Of a stretch of 64,000 bases of DNA, positions 26,345-35,614 are shown one piece after another. Every line of letters starts with the position of its first letter. Position 1 is the first letter of the stretch. A model generated the notes under the pieces. The model had not been told where the DNA came from and did not search any database. It saw only the letters and a list, made by a program, of their open reading frames with translations. The stretch is from Acidobacteriota bacterium. GTDB taxonomy: Bacteria; Acidobacteriota; Terriglobia; Bryobacterales; Bryobacteraceae. Both the position numbers and the translations under genes were made by a program. Where the stretch lies: NCBI GenBank assembly GCA_029776225.1, contig JAKOTR010000053.1, positions 62,001-126,000 of the forward strand. Direction: 5' to 3'.

Positions 26345-27267
26345 AATACCGGCAGTTGCCGGGTTCCCTCCCCTGCTGATTCGTATACATACGCCGCTGC
26401 GGCGACATCTTCCACTCCCAAACCAACCGATTTGAATAGTGTGATGGAGCGCGTGGAGGGCCGGCCAGAGAGGTCCTTCAGTTCCTTCACGCGCTGCCAG
26501 TCCGCCTGATCGAGGGCCAGCAACAAGTCCCCCGCCTCCATCTGCGCCTGCTCGATGGAATCCACGGCGATAAGGTCCGCCCGCCTGACAAGTTCGGGCG
26601 GCGTCTCGCGGCGATTGGCCTGATTGGATCCGATCGCGTTGATGTGAGTACCCGGATCAATCCAGTGGTCCTCGAACACCGGGTTTCGCGAGTTGGTCGC
26701 GGTCACCACAATGCCAGCGCCCCGCACGGCCTCTTCCGCCGAAGCTGCAGGCCGGACCGGCGCGCCGAGTTCGCGAGCGCACTCCTCCGCGAACCGCTCC
26801 CTGTTTTCCTGCTTCCGGCTCCAGACCCTCACGTCGCGCACCGGCCGGACACTCAGGACCGCCTCGACCTGCGTCCGCGCCTGAAATCCGCTTCCGATTA
26901 CCGCCAGAGTATCCGCGTCCGCGCGCGCCAGCAGATCGGTGGCGTAACCGGTAGCCGCGCCGGTGCGAATCTGGCCCAGGTAGTTCGCTTCGAAGAGCGC
27001 CAGCGGCGCGGCATCTTCAGCCGAATACAGCAGGAACAGAAAGTGGGCGCCGTAGCGCAGGTTGGTCGAGTATACCTTGATGCCGAAGTAGCGGCCGAAT
27101 GCGCCCGCCATCGAGTGCAGGACGGAACCCGTCGGCAGCACCAGGCGCCGCCGGGGTTGATTCTGCGCACTCCCGGAGGCCAAGTCGCGGAAAACCCGCC
27201 GCATCTGCGCAATGGCGACCGGCATGGGCAGCAGCCGGCGTACGTCGGCTTCCGTGAAGAAAAGCAT
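26335..27267 (-). CDS. Ornithine cyclodeaminase / mu-crystallin family protein
   Basis: 310 residues. The NAD-binding fold is shown by LAVIGSGFQARTQVEAVLSV. The substrate-side blocks FEANYLGQIRTGAATGYATD and THINAIGSNQANRRETPPEL are typical. The family includes ornithine cyclodeaminase, alanine dehydrogenase of archaea, and ketimine reductases; the exact substrate cannot be assigned. It follows aceE by 23 bases on the same strand, so the two are likely co-transcribed, which hints at a pyruvate/alanine link (inference). Confidence 0.88.
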   Translation of the reverse strand: MLFFTEADVRRLLPMPVAIAQMRRVFRDLASGSAQNQPRRRLVLPTGSVLHSMAGAFGRYFGIKVYSTNLRYGAHFLFLLYSAEDAAPLALFEANYLGQIRTGAATGYATDLLARADADTLAVIGSGFQARTQVEAVLSVRPVRDVRVWSRKQENRERFAEECARELGAPVRPAASAEEAVRGAGIVVTATNSRNPVFEDHWIDPGTHINAIGSNQANRRETPPELVRRADLIAVDSIEQAQMEAGDLLLALDQADWQRVKELKDLSGRPSTRSITLFKSVGLGVEDVAAAAYVYESAGEGTRQLPVFHS

Positions 27268-27290
27268 GTCTTTTCAGCCGCTCCGCACAA

Positions 27291-29963
27291 TCACGAAACG
27301 GCCGGATTCACCACTTGCGGCTCGACCTCCAGATCGGCAAAGGCCGCCTGGGCCCTCTCGGGATCGAACTTACCCTCGCGCGCCAGCCGCGACAGCGCCG
27401 CGGCGGCGATGGAGGAGGCATTCACTTCGAAGAACTCGCGGAGGTGCTCCCGGTTGTCGCTGCGGCCGAAGCCGTCGGTGCCGAGTGATACCAGGCGGCC
27501 GGCCAGCCAGGGCGCGACCTGGTCGGCAACCGCCTTCATGTAATCGGTGGCGGCGATGATCGGCCCCTCGGCGTCCTCGAGTACCTGGAGCAGGTAGGGC
27601 CGGCGCTCCGGCTCGGCCGGATGCAGCCGATTCCAGCGCTCGACTTCGAGCGCCTCGCGGCGCAGTTCGGTGTAGCTTGTCACGCTCCACACGTCGGCCG
27701 GCACGCCGTAGCGTTCCGCCAGGATCTGCTGCGCCTTCAAGGCTTCATTGAGGATCGGGCCGCTGCCGAACAACTGCACAACGGCTTTGCCCTTCTCGGC
27801 CCGCCGGTAGCGGTAAATCCCTTTCAGGATGCCTTCGCGCACTCCTTCGGGCATCGGCGGCTGAGCGTAGTTCTCGTTGTACACCGTCAGGTAGTAGAAA
27901 AGATCCTCGTTCTCCTGGTACATGCGCCGGATCCCGTCCTGCACGATGACGGTGATCTCATAGGCATAGGCGGGATCGTAGGCCGCGCACGTCGGCAGCA
28001 CGCTCATGAGCAGGTGGCTGTGTCCGTCCTGGTGCTGCAAGCCTTCGCCGGCCAGCGTGGTCCGGCCCGCGGTAGCGCCCACCAGGAATCCCTTCCCGCG
28101 CGCATCGGCAAACGCCCACATGAGGTCGCCCACGCGCTGGAAGCCGAACATCGAGTAGTAGATGTAGAAAGGCACGAGCGGGAGGTTGTAGTTGGCGTAG
28201 GAAGTGCCCGCGGCGGTAAACGAAGCCATCGCGCCCGCTTCGGTAATGCCCTCTTCGAGGATCTGGCCGCTCTTGGATTCCTTGTAGTAAAGGAACATCT
28301 CCTGGTCCACCGGACGGTAGAGCTGCCCCTGGCTCGCGTAAATGCCAATCTGGCGGAACAGGGACTCCATGCCGAAGGTGCGCGCCTCGTCCGGGATGAT
28401 CGGGATGACGTAACGGCCCAGTTCCGGATGGCGGAGCAGCAGCGTGAGGACGCGGACAAACGCCATCGTTGTGGACACTTCACGCCCCTGCGACCCGGTG
28501 AGGGTGTCGGCGAAATACTCGAGCGGCGGCGCGGGCAGGGGGGTGTACACCGGATTCCGCGACGGCAGATAGCCGCCCAGCTCTTTCCGCCTCTGGTGCA
28601 GATACCGAATTTCGGGAGAGTCTTCCGGAGGCCGGTAGAAAGAGACCGTGTGGATGCGTTCCTCCGTGATCGGGATTTCAAAGCGGCGGCAGAAGTACTC
28701 CATCTCCTGCTCGTTGAGCTTCTTCTGCTGGTGGGTGATGTTGCGGCCCTCGCCCGCTTCGCCCAGCCCGTAGCCCTTGATCGTTTTGGCAAGGATCACG
28801 GTGGGCCCGCCTTTATGCTCGACCGCCCGCTTGTAGGCGTTGTAGACTTTCTGCGGATCGTGGCCGCCCCGGCGCAGCCTGGTGAGCTGTTCGTCGGTCT
28901 TATCCGCAACGAGTTCCAGAAGCTCGGGATACTTTCCAAAAAACTCCTTGCGAATGTACGCGCCGTCCCGCGCGGCCAAAGTCTGATAGTCTCCGTCGAG
29001 GCACTCGTTCATGCGCTTGACCAGCAGCCCCGTGCGGTCGCGCGCCAGCAACTCATCCCAATCGCTGCCCCAGATCACTTTGATGACGTTCCAGCCGCAG
29101 CCCGCGAACAGTGCTTCGAGTTCCTGGATCACTTTCCCGTTGCCGCGCACCGGGCCATCGAGCCGCTGGAGATTGCAGTTGACGACGAAAATCAGGTTGT
29201 CCAGCTTCTCGTTGGCGGCGATGCGGAGCGCGCCGGTGGTTTCGGGCTCGTCGGTCTCGCCGTCGCCCAGAAAAGCCCAGATTTTGCGCGGCGTCGGCTC
29301 GATCAGGCCGCGGTTCTCCAGATAGCGCATGAACCGGGCCTGGTAGATGGCGTTAATCGGCCCGAGCCCCATTGAGACCGTCGGGAACTGCCAGAAGTGC
29401 GGCATGAGCCACGGGTGGGGATAAGAGGACAGTCCGGGATGATCGCGCAGTTCGTGACGGAAGTTTTCGAGGTGTTTTTCGTTCAGCCTGCCTTCAAGGT
29501 AAGCGCGTGCATACACTCCGGGAGAAGAGTGCCCCTGGAAGTAAACTAAGTCGCCCGGCTGGTCGCCGTAGGAAGCGCGGAAGAAGTGGTTGAAGCCGAC
29601 CTCAAGCAAGGTGGCCAGCGACGCGTACGAAGAAATGTGGCCGCCGATGCCCGAATCGTACTTGTTCGCACGCACGACCATAGCGAGCGCGTTCCAGCGG
29701 ATCAAACTCTTCAGCCTGCGCTCGATCGCCCGGTCGCCGGGATACGGCACTTCCTCTTCCGGAGGGATCGTGTTTATGTAAGGGGTGTTTACGCTGTAGG
29801 CGGGAGCGGCCCCGGCCACTCGCGCCCGGTCCGCCAGGCGCTCGAGCAGATAGGAGGCGCGATCCGGACCGGCCTCATCGATCACTTCGTCCAGAGCTTC
29901 CAACCACTCGAGGGTCTCCTGGGGATCGAGGTCCTCTGAGCTAGGTAGTTTGTTCCTCAGCAT
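27291..29963 (-). CDS. aceE: Pyruvate dehydrogenase E1 component, homodimeric AceE type
   Basis: 890 residues, the length of the single-chain E1. The thiamine diphosphate motif begins GDGETDEPETTG and ends in the NN-equivalent region IFVVNCNLQRLDGPV. Other strong blocks are YFQGHSSPGVYARAYLEGRL and GATAGRTTLAGEGLQHQDGH. It decarboxylates pyruvate and passes the acetyl group to E2 lipoate. AGAGGAG lies 9 bases before ATG 29963. No E2 (aceF) or E3 (lpd) gene is nearby, so the complex is assembled from dispersed genes. Confidence 0.96.
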   Translation of the reverse strand: MLRNKLPSSEDLDPQETLEWLEALDEVIDEAGPDRASYLLERLADRARVAGAAPAYSVNTPYINTIPPEEEVPYPGDRAIERRLKSLIRWNALAMVVRANKYDSGIGGHISSYASLATLLEVGFNHFFRASYGDQPGDLVYFQGHSSPGVYARAYLEGRLNEKHLENFRHELRDHPGLSSYPHPWLMPHFWQFPTVSMGLGPINAIYQARFMRYLENRGLIEPTPRKIWAFLGDGETDEPETTGALRIAANEKLDNLIFVVNCNLQRLDGPVRGNGKVIQELEALFAGCGWNVIKVIWGSDWDELLARDRTGLLVKRMNECLDGDYQTLAARDGAYIRKEFFGKYPELLELVADKTDEQLTRLRRGGHDPQKVYNAYKRAVEHKGGPTVILAKTIKGYGLGEAGEGRNITHQQKKLNEQEMEYFCRRFEIPITEERIHTVSFYRPPEDSPEIRYLHQRRKELGGYLPSRNPVYTPLPAPPLEYFADTLTGSQGREVSTTMAFVRVLTLLLRHPELGRYVIPIIPDEARTFGMESLFRQIGIYASQGQLYRPVDQEMFLYYKESKSGQILEEGITEAGAMASFTAAGTSYANYNLPLVPFYIYYSMFGFQRVGDLMWAFADARGKGFLVGATAGRTTLAGEGLQHQDGHSHLLMSVLPTCAAYDPAYAYEITVIVQDGIRRMYQENEDLFYYLTVYNENYAQPPMPEGVREGILKGIYRYRRAEKGKAVVQLFGSGPILNEALKAQQILAERYGVPADVWSVTSYTELRREALEVERWNRLHPAEPERRPYLLQVLEDAEGPIIAATDYMKAVADQVAPWLAGRLVSLGTDGFGRSDNREHLREFFEVNASSIAAAALSRLAREGKFDPERAQAAFADLEVEPQVVNPAVS

Positions 29964-30023
29964 AAGGGAATCTCCTCTCAGAATAACCCGTAGTCCGGGT
30001 GGGAGGCGCGGTGCGCGCCGTCA

Positions 30024-30245
30024 TTACGCGATTTTCCGGCCGCAAAAGGCGCAAAATGGCGCCTCAGGGGGCTGCGCAAGCGAGCTCCCGCAGTGGCGGC
30101 AGAACCGGATTCCTGCCTCGTAGCCACCCGGGTTGGAAAAGCGCGCCCTTGCCCCTGAACGCTCTCGCGCGCGCGTGAGCATGACGGCCAGAACGATCAA
30201 GGCGACAAGGAAGACCAGTTCAGGAATTCCTAGTACGCGCATCAT
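30024..30245 (-). CDS. Small membrane protein with C-terminal zinc ribbon
   Basis: 73 residues. The N-terminal hydrophobic span is PELVFLVALIVLAVML. After a basic linker come two cysteine pairs (CRHC and CAFC) of the zinc_ribbon_2 kind, so the ribbon probably faces the cytoplasm. It is located 60 bases upstream of aceE on the same strand. The function is unknown; such proteins are common and uncharacterised in Acidobacteriota. Confidence 0.7.
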   Translation of the reverse strand: MMRVLGIPELVFLVALIVLAVMLTRARERSGARARFSNPGGYEAGIRFCRHCGSSLAQPPEAPFCAFCGRKIA

Positions 30246-30302
30246 GCCTCAATGATACATCGCGGAACTTCAGTCCCGTTGTTTACGCTTCAGTGCGGAT
30301 AA

Positions 30303-32360
30303 TCAGGGGTTCACCCCCAGTTGCCAGTAAAGAAAAGCCAGCTCTTCGGTCAGATCCTCGATTCGCTTGCCGATGGGCATGCCCCGGCTGTGTCCCGCCT
30401 TCGTGTCGTACCGCAGCAGGATGGGGCGGTCCGACCCCGTCGACGCCTGAAGCAGCGCGGTCATCTTACGGGCGTGCAGCGGGGCGACCCGGGTATCGGC
30501 ATCGCCGGTCACGAACAGCACGGCGGGGTACTTCGCGCCGCGCCGCACGCGGTGATAGGGCGAGTACGCATAGAGGTACTTGAACTGCGCGGGGTCACTC
30601 GCCGAGCCGTACTCCGGCACCCACCAGCGCGCAACCAGGAACTGGTCGTAGCGCAACATGTCGAGAAGCGGGTAGCCGCAAACCACCGCGCCGAAGAGTT
30701 CCGGCCGCTGCGTAATCGCCGCGCCCATGAGCAAGCCGCCGTTGCTGCGCCCGGAGATCGCCAACCGCTGGGGCTTGGTGTAGCCGTTCCGAATCAGCCA
30801 CTCGGCCGCGGCAAAGAAATCGTCGAACACGTTCTGCTTCTTCTCCAGCATTCCGGCGCGGTGCCATTGCTGGCCGAACTCGCCTCCGCCGCGCAGGTTG
30901 GGCTGCGCGAACACGCCGCCGTTTTCGGCCCATAGCACCGCGGTGGGGGAGTAGGCGGGCGTGAGGCTGATGTCGAAACCGCCATAGCCGGTGAGAAACA
31001 CGGGGTTGTTCCCGTCCAGCTTGAGCCCCTTGCGGTGAAGCAGGAACATGGGGATTCGCGTGCCGTCCTTAGAGGAGTACCAGACCTGCTTCAGTTCGAG
31101 CTTGCCGCGGTCGATGCGGACGTTGGGGCTCCACCAGACGTCCTGTTTGCCCGTGCCGGCGTCGTAGCGCAGGATCGTGACGGGCGTGTGGAACGAGTCG
31201 AACTCGAAGAATGCCTCGCGGCCGCTCCAGGTGCCGTTAACGGCGCTTACGCTGCCGATGCCCGGAAGCGGGAGATCCGGCAGGCGCTTGCCTTCCGGCG
31301 TGAAGACGGCCAGCGTGGAAGAGGCATTGCGCAGGTAGGAGACGAACAGGCGCCCGGCCGCCGCGGAGAACTCGTCGATGGCGTCGGGGCCCTCGGGAAC
31401 AACGACGCGCCAGCGCTCGCGGGCGGGGTTGCGCAGATCGACGGCCAGGACGCGGCCGTTGGGCGCCTCCCAGTTCGTGGCGAGGTAGAGCATGTCGCCG
31501 CCGATGCGCCCGGTAAAGCGGCCCTGAAGACCCTTGACGATGGGCGCCGGCGGCGTGCCGCGCTTGAGGTCCTGCACCCAGATCTCCGAGCGGTCGCCCG
31601 CGCTGCCCTCGGACACCTGTATGAGCAGGTAGCGGCCGTTTTCGGAGACGCGCGCGCTGATGCCCTTCTCGGGACCGTATCCTTCGCCGAAAACGACGGT
31701 GTCCGCGGATGCCGACTTGCCGATGGCGTGGAAGTAAACGCGCGGGCCGGCCTTCTCGAAGCGGCTGTAATAGAAGCCGCTGCGGCCTGGGAGGATCGAG
31801 ATGCCGTAGCGGCCGCGCGGCAGCTCATCCGCAAGCTCCTTGCGCGTATCGACGTCGAGCAGCCTGACGGTGACCTCGTCTTCGCCGCCGCGGCGTATGC
31901 CGTAGGCCACCAGCTTGCCGTCATCGGAGATGTCGAGCAGGGTGACCGAAGCGGTGTGGTCCGGGCTGAGCGGGGCCGGATCGATGAGCACCTGGTCCCG
32001 GCCGTTCAGGCCCTCGCGCATGTAGATGACGGGCTGCTGCCGGCCGGCGAGGCGGCGGGCAAAGAAGTACCGGCCTCCCCGGACGTGCGGAGCGGCCGCC
32101 TCATCGATGTCCATCAGCTCCGAAAGGCGTTTGGCGATGCGGGCGCGTCCGGGCAGCTTTTCCAGAATTGGACGGGAGTATGCGTTCTGCGCGTCGATCC
32201 ACCGGCGCGTCTCCGGGCTGTCCTGGTTCTCGAGCCAGCGGTAGGGGTCGACGATTTCGACGCCGTGAATGACTTCTCTGACGTTATCGGTCCTGGTGGG
32301 GGGAGGCTTCTGCGCAAGGGCGCACAAAGCCAACGCCGAAGCCAGCAGGAGTCTCCCCAT
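30303..32360 (-). CDS. Prolyl oligopeptidase family (S9A) serine peptidase, exported
   Basis: 685 residues with a signal peptide (LLLASALALCALAQ). The N-terminal beta-propeller spans about 60-420 and the alpha/beta-hydrolase domain has its triad in SGRSNGGLLMGA (Ser about 534), GDADTRVAP (Asp about 619) and GHSRGMP (His about 658). DPYRWLEN near the start is a strong family mark. It cuts small peptides after proline in the periplasm. Together with the M2 peptidase and the CstA transporter in this window it suggests peptide use as a nutrient. Confidence 0.95.
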   Translation of the reverse strand: MGRLLLASALALCALAQKPPPTRTDNVREVIHGVEIVDPYRWLENQDSPETRRWIDAQNAYSRPILEKLPGRARIAKRLSELMDIDEAAAPHVRGGRYFFARRLAGRQQPVIYMREGLNGRDQVLIDPAPLSPDHTASVTLLDISDDGKLVAYGIRRGGEDEVTVRLLDVDTRKELADELPRGRYGISILPGRSGFYYSRFEKAGPRVYFHAIGKSASADTVVFGEGYGPEKGISARVSENGRYLLIQVSEGSAGDRSEIWVQDLKRGTPPAPIVKGLQGRFTGRIGGDMLYLATNWEAPNGRVLAVDLRNPARERWRVVVPEGPDAIDEFSAAAGRLFVSYLRNASSTLAVFTPEGKRLPDLPLPGIGSVSAVNGTWSGREAFFEFDSFHTPVTILRYDAGTGKQDVWWSPNVRIDRGKLELKQVWYSSKDGTRIPMFLLHRKGLKLDGNNPVFLTGYGGFDISLTPAYSPTAVLWAENGGVFAQPNLRGGGEFGQQWHRAGMLEKKQNVFDDFFAAAEWLIRNGYTKPQRLAISGRSNGGLLMGAAITQRPELFGAVVCGYPLLDMLRYDQFLVARWWVPEYGSASDPAQFKYLYAYSPYHRVRRGAKYPAVLFVTGDADTRVAPLHARKMTALLQASTGSDRPILLRYDTKAGHSRGMPIGKRIEDLTEELAFLYWQLGVNP

Positions 32361-32369
32361 AGATTCAGG

Positions 32370-32546
32370 CTAACAGCATTTCGGGCGGATATACCGGGCC
32401 CGGAAGCGCTCGTCGGAGAACCGCTGCCACTCCGCGCGCGAATGCGTGCGGCCGTGAGCGGCGAGGTGGCGGTTGTAGGCGTTTTCGTCTCCCAACTCGC
32501 GCAGCAGAGCCATCACCAGTTCGCCGAAACGTTTCAGATGCTTCAT
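32370..32546 (-). CDS. YbdD/YjiX-family small protein, CstA partner
   Basis: 58 residues. It has the family pattern of a Tyr-His core (YNRHLAAHG, then EWQRFSDERFRARY) and ends in the typical Cys-Cys (RPKCC), like E. coli YjiX. In E. coli such proteins are needed for activity of the CstA/BtsT transporters. The start overlaps the cstA stop by ATGA, so the two are translationally coupled. A long frame running upstream to 33950 is antisense shadow. Confidence 0.85.
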   Translation of the reverse strand: MKHLKRFGELVMALLRELGDENAYNRHLAAHGRTHSRAEWQRFSDERFRARYIRPKCC

Positions 32547-34609
32547 ATGGCCTCCGTTTCCAGCTGCGAGGGAACGAACGGTGATTCGGTGAGCTTCACC
32601 TCGCGCGTGCCGCGCAGGATGCCGGTCCAGACGCGGATGGAATCGACCAGAATGGTCGTCACCAGGATTACGAAGATGCCGCACACGACGGCGTCGAGCC
32701 GCTCGTTGAAAATCAGGGTCTGGGTCTCGCCGATCTTTTCCGCCGCCACTTTGCCCGAATCGAGCAGGTTCTGCAACTCGGCTGCGCGCGCCAGGAACCC
32801 TATGCGCGGGATCGGCGAAAAGATCTTCTGCCAGGCGGCGCTGAACGTGACGGTGACGAGCCAGACGAGCGGGACGGCCGTGATCCAGACGTAGCGCAAC
32901 CCGTGCATCTTGAGCAGTATAGTTGTGGCGACGCAGAGCGCCACAGCCGCGAGCAACTGGTTGGCGATCCCGAACAGCGGCCAGAGCGAGTTGATGCCTC
33001 CCAGCGGGTCTCGCACCCCTTGTATGAGGAAGTAGCCCCAGGCAAGCACGATGGCGGCGCTGGTCACGATGACGCCGGGCATCCAGCTTGTGCGGCCCCA
33101 GGGCTTGTAAAAGTGCCCGATGAAATCCTGGAGCATGAACCTGCCGACGCGCGTTCCGGCGTCGATGATGGTGAGGATGAACAGCGCCTCGAACATGATG
33201 GCGAAGTGATACCAGAAGGCGAGGATGGTGCGGCCGCCGCCGGTCTGGGCGAAGATGTGCGCCATGCCGAGGGCGAGCGAAGGGGCCCCGCCGGTGCGAT
33301 GGAAGAGCGTCGCTTCGCCCACGTCGGCAGCCAGCTCGTCCATATCCTGCACGGTCACCGGGAATCCCCAGGAGGTGATCGTTTCGACAGCGGCCTGCGG
33401 AGTGTCGCCCACGATTCCCGCCGGCGAGTTCACCGCAAAGTAGACGCCGGGCTGAAGCGCGCAGGCGGCGATCATCGCCATGATGGCGACGAAGCTTTCC
33501 AGCAGCATCGAGCCGTAGCCGATGGGCCAGGCGTGCCACTCCTTGGCAATCATTTTCGGCGTGGTGCCGGAGGAAATCAGCGAGTGGAAGCCCGAGATGG
33601 CGCCGCAGGCGATAGTGATGAAACAGAACGGGAAGATTTTGCCGGCGAAGATGGGGCCGGTGCCGTCGGTGAACCGCGTGAACGCGGGCAGTTGCAGCTC
33701 CGGCCGCACGAACAGGATGCCCACGCCGAGCATCAGCACCACGCCGAGCTTGACGAAAGTGCTCAGGTAGTCGCGCGGGGCAAGCAGCAGCCAGACCGGC
33801 AGCGCGCTGGCGAAGAAACCGTAGATGATCACCGAAACAGCCAGCGCCATGCCCGACAACGTGAAAATGGGCGCCAGCGCCGGGGATTCGGCTACCATCT
33901 GCCCGCCGAAAATCGAGAGCACGACGAGCAGGAACCCGATCACCGAACACTCCAGCACTTTACCCGGCCGCCAGAAGCGGAGGTACAGGCCCATGAAGAC
34001 GGCGATGGGCATGGTGGCGGCGATGGTGAACGTTCCCCACGGGCTGCCCTTCAGCGCGTTGACCACCACCAGCCCGATCACTGCCAGCAGAATCACCATG
34101 ATGAGCAACACCGTCAGCATGGCCGTGAATCCGCCGACCTTGCCGATCTCTTCCCGCGCCATCTCACCGAGCGATTTGCCGTTGCGGCGCATCGAGGCGA
34201 ACAGGATGACAAAGTCCTGCACCGCCCCGCCGATCACCGCGCCCACGATGATCCAGAGCGTGCCGGGCAGGTAGCCGAACTGCGCCGCCAGCACGGGACC
34301 CACCAGCGGCCCGGGTCCGGCGATGGCGGCAAAGTGGTGCCCAAAAAGAATCCATTTGTTGGTCGGTTCGAAATCGTGGCCGTTTCTCAGGACCTCGGCG
34401 GGAGTCGCGCGCTTGTTGTTGAGCGCCATGACGCGCGCCGCGATGAATTTCGCGTAGAAGCGGAAACCGATCAGGTAGGTACAGACCGCCGCGGTAACCA
34501 GCCAGGTGCTGTTGATCGGCTCGCCACGATTCAGTGCGATGCCAGCAAGACAGAACGCCGCCAGTACAGCCACGGCGGCCCAAATGAGGTGAGCAATAAT
34601 TCGTTTCAT
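32543..34609 (-). CDS. cstA: Carbon starvation protein CstA (pyruvate/peptide transporter)
   Basis: 688 residues and about 16-18 membrane spans. The N-terminal CstA signature is TNKWILFGHHFAAIAGPGPL, followed by GPVLAAQFGYLPGTLWIIVG. The mid-region has SGFHSLISSGTTPKMI. CstA-family proteins import pyruvate or peptides in exchange for protons and are induced on carbon starvation. It is coupled to a YbdD-like partner gene. A TACAAT hexamer lies on the minus strand at 34630-34625, close to the ATG. Confidence 0.95.
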   Translation of the reverse strand: MKRIIAHLIWAAVAVLAAFCLAGIALNRGEPINSTWLVTAAVCTYLIGFRFYAKFIAARVMALNNKRATPAEVLRNGHDFEPTNKWILFGHHFAAIAGPGPLVGPVLAAQFGYLPGTLWIIVGAVIGGAVQDFVILFASMRRNGKSLGEMAREEIGKVGGFTAMLTVLLIMVILLAVIGLVVVNALKGSPWGTFTIAATMPIAVFMGLYLRFWRPGKVLECSVIGFLLVVLSIFGGQMVAESPALAPIFTLSGMALAVSVIIYGFFASALPVWLLLAPRDYLSTFVKLGVVLMLGVGILFVRPELQLPAFTRFTDGTGPIFAGKIFPFCFITIACGAISGFHSLISSGTTPKMIAKEWHAWPIGYGSMLLESFVAIMAMIAACALQPGVYFAVNSPAGIVGDTPQAAVETITSWGFPVTVQDMDELAADVGEATLFHRTGGAPSLALGMAHIFAQTGGGRTILAFWYHFAIMFEALFILTIIDAGTRVGRFMLQDFIGHFYKPWGRTSWMPGVIVTSAAIVLAWGYFLIQGVRDPLGGINSLWPLFGIANQLLAAVALCVATTILLKMHGLRYVWITAVPLVWLVTVTFSAAWQKIFSPIPRIGFLARAAELQNLLDSGKVAAEKIGETQTLIFNERLDAVVCGIFVILVTTILVDSIRVWTGILRGTREVKLTESPFVPSQLETEAI

Positions 34610-34706
34610 TTTTGTAAAAAGGGGATTGTACCGCGGGAGCCCGCTTGGCGGAGTGAGCTTAACAGATGGATTGAGAAGGCGCGGCGCGGTCGGTCAAAAT
34701 GAAACT

Positions 34707-34925
34707 ATGACCGGATTCGGCCGAATGCTCATCATCGCTGGTGTGATCCTGATCGCGGCCGGACTGCTGTTCTCTCTCGGGGCGCGCCTGCCGTTTCGAA
34801 TCGGACGGCTTCCCGGCGACATCGTCATCCGCGGAAAGAATTCCGTATTCTACTTCCCGCTGGCAACCAGTCTGCTGCTAAGCGTGGTTCTGTCGCTGAT
34901 CCTGTGGCTGGTGAACCGCCGCTAA
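34707..34925 (+). CDS. DUF2905 small membrane protein
   Basis: 72 residues with two membrane spans (MLIIAGVILIAAGLLFSLG and FPLATSLLLSVVLSLILWLV) flanking the DUF2905 core LPFRIGRLPGDIVIRGKN. The family is widespread and its function is unknown. ATG 34707 is chosen because the family match starts there. Divergent from cstA; convergent with lepB, with only 10 bases between stops. Confidence 0.9.
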   Translation: MTGFGRMLIIAGVILIAAGLLFSLGARLPFRIGRLPGDIVIRGKNSVFYFPLATSLLLSVVLSLILWLVNRR

Positions 34926-34935
34926 TCGAGAATAT

Positions 34936-35514
34936 CTATTTGAGAGGCCCGATGCGGGTCAAAGGCCAGTAAACAAACACGGCCTTGCCGTAGATGCATT
35001 CGCGCGGGACAAGACCCCACGTACGGCTGTCGTTGGAGGAGTTGCGCCGGTCGCCGAGGACGAAGTACTCGTTGGCTCTCACTCGTTGTTCGGGCATCGA
35101 AAAGTTGTCGCGGTACTCTGGCGGCACGTAGTCTTCCTTGAGCGGTTTGCCGTTCAGGATGACGGTGCCGCGATCGATCGCGACCGTGTCGCCCGGTATC
35201 CCGATCACCCGTTTGATGTACGACTTGGACTGATCGAAGGGGAACCAAAAAACGATCGTGTCTCCCCGCTTGATCTCGTCTATTCCCAGCCTGTAAATGA
35301 ACTTATTGACAAAGATCCGTTCCTGATCCACCAGGGTGGGCATCATACTCGTGCCCTCGACTTTAACCGGCTGGTAAATGAAGATGATCACGATAAAGGC
35401 GATCACCACGGACAGCATCAGGTCTCGCGCCCAGCCCAAAGCTGCCCTGAGCACGGAAGACCGCCTGCGGAATGGAGGATCGGAATGGCCGGGAGCAGCA
35501 CGCTCTTCAGTCAT
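34936..35514 (-). CDS. lepB: Signal peptidase I
   Basis: 192 residues, one N-terminal membrane span (LMLSVVIAFIVIIFIYQPV). The catalytic Ser is in EGTSMMPTL (about 56) and the Lys in KRVIGIPGD (about 99). The box E motif is GDRRNSSNDSRTWG. It removes signal peptides from exported proteins on the periplasmic side of the inner membrane. The divergent upstream region contains a TATAAT on this strand and an inverted repeat. Confidence 0.96.
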   Translation of the reverse strand: MTEERAAPGHSDPPFRRRSSVLRAALGWARDLMLSVVIAFIVIIFIYQPVKVEGTSMMPTLVDQERIFVNKFIYRLGIDEIKRGDTIVFWFPFDQSKSYIKRVIGIPGDTVAIDRGTVILNGKPLKEDYVPPEYRDNFSMPEQRVRANEYFVLGDRRNSSNDSRTWGLVPRECIYGKAVFVYWPLTRIGPLK

Positions 35515-35547
35515 GGCCTCAAAATCGACGGCGAGGGTTCACCTCTC

Positions 35548-35600
35548 ATTATACCTGGACGTATAAAACGCGATTCGGTTCCCGCTACTCTGGATATAAT
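35548..35600. promoter_or_regulatory. Divergent promoter region of lepB and the MBL-fold gene, with inverted repeat
   Basis: TTATAC (35549-35554) and GTATAA (35561-35566) form a perfect 6-bp inverted repeat with a 6-base spacer. On the minus strand TATAAT (35553-35548) is a -10 for lepB; on the plus strand TATAAT (35595-35600) is a -10 for the MBL-fold gene, 14 bases before its ATG. The -35 elements are weak in both directions. Confidence 0.5.
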
Positions 35601-35614
35601 CGTTACTCGTCCTG

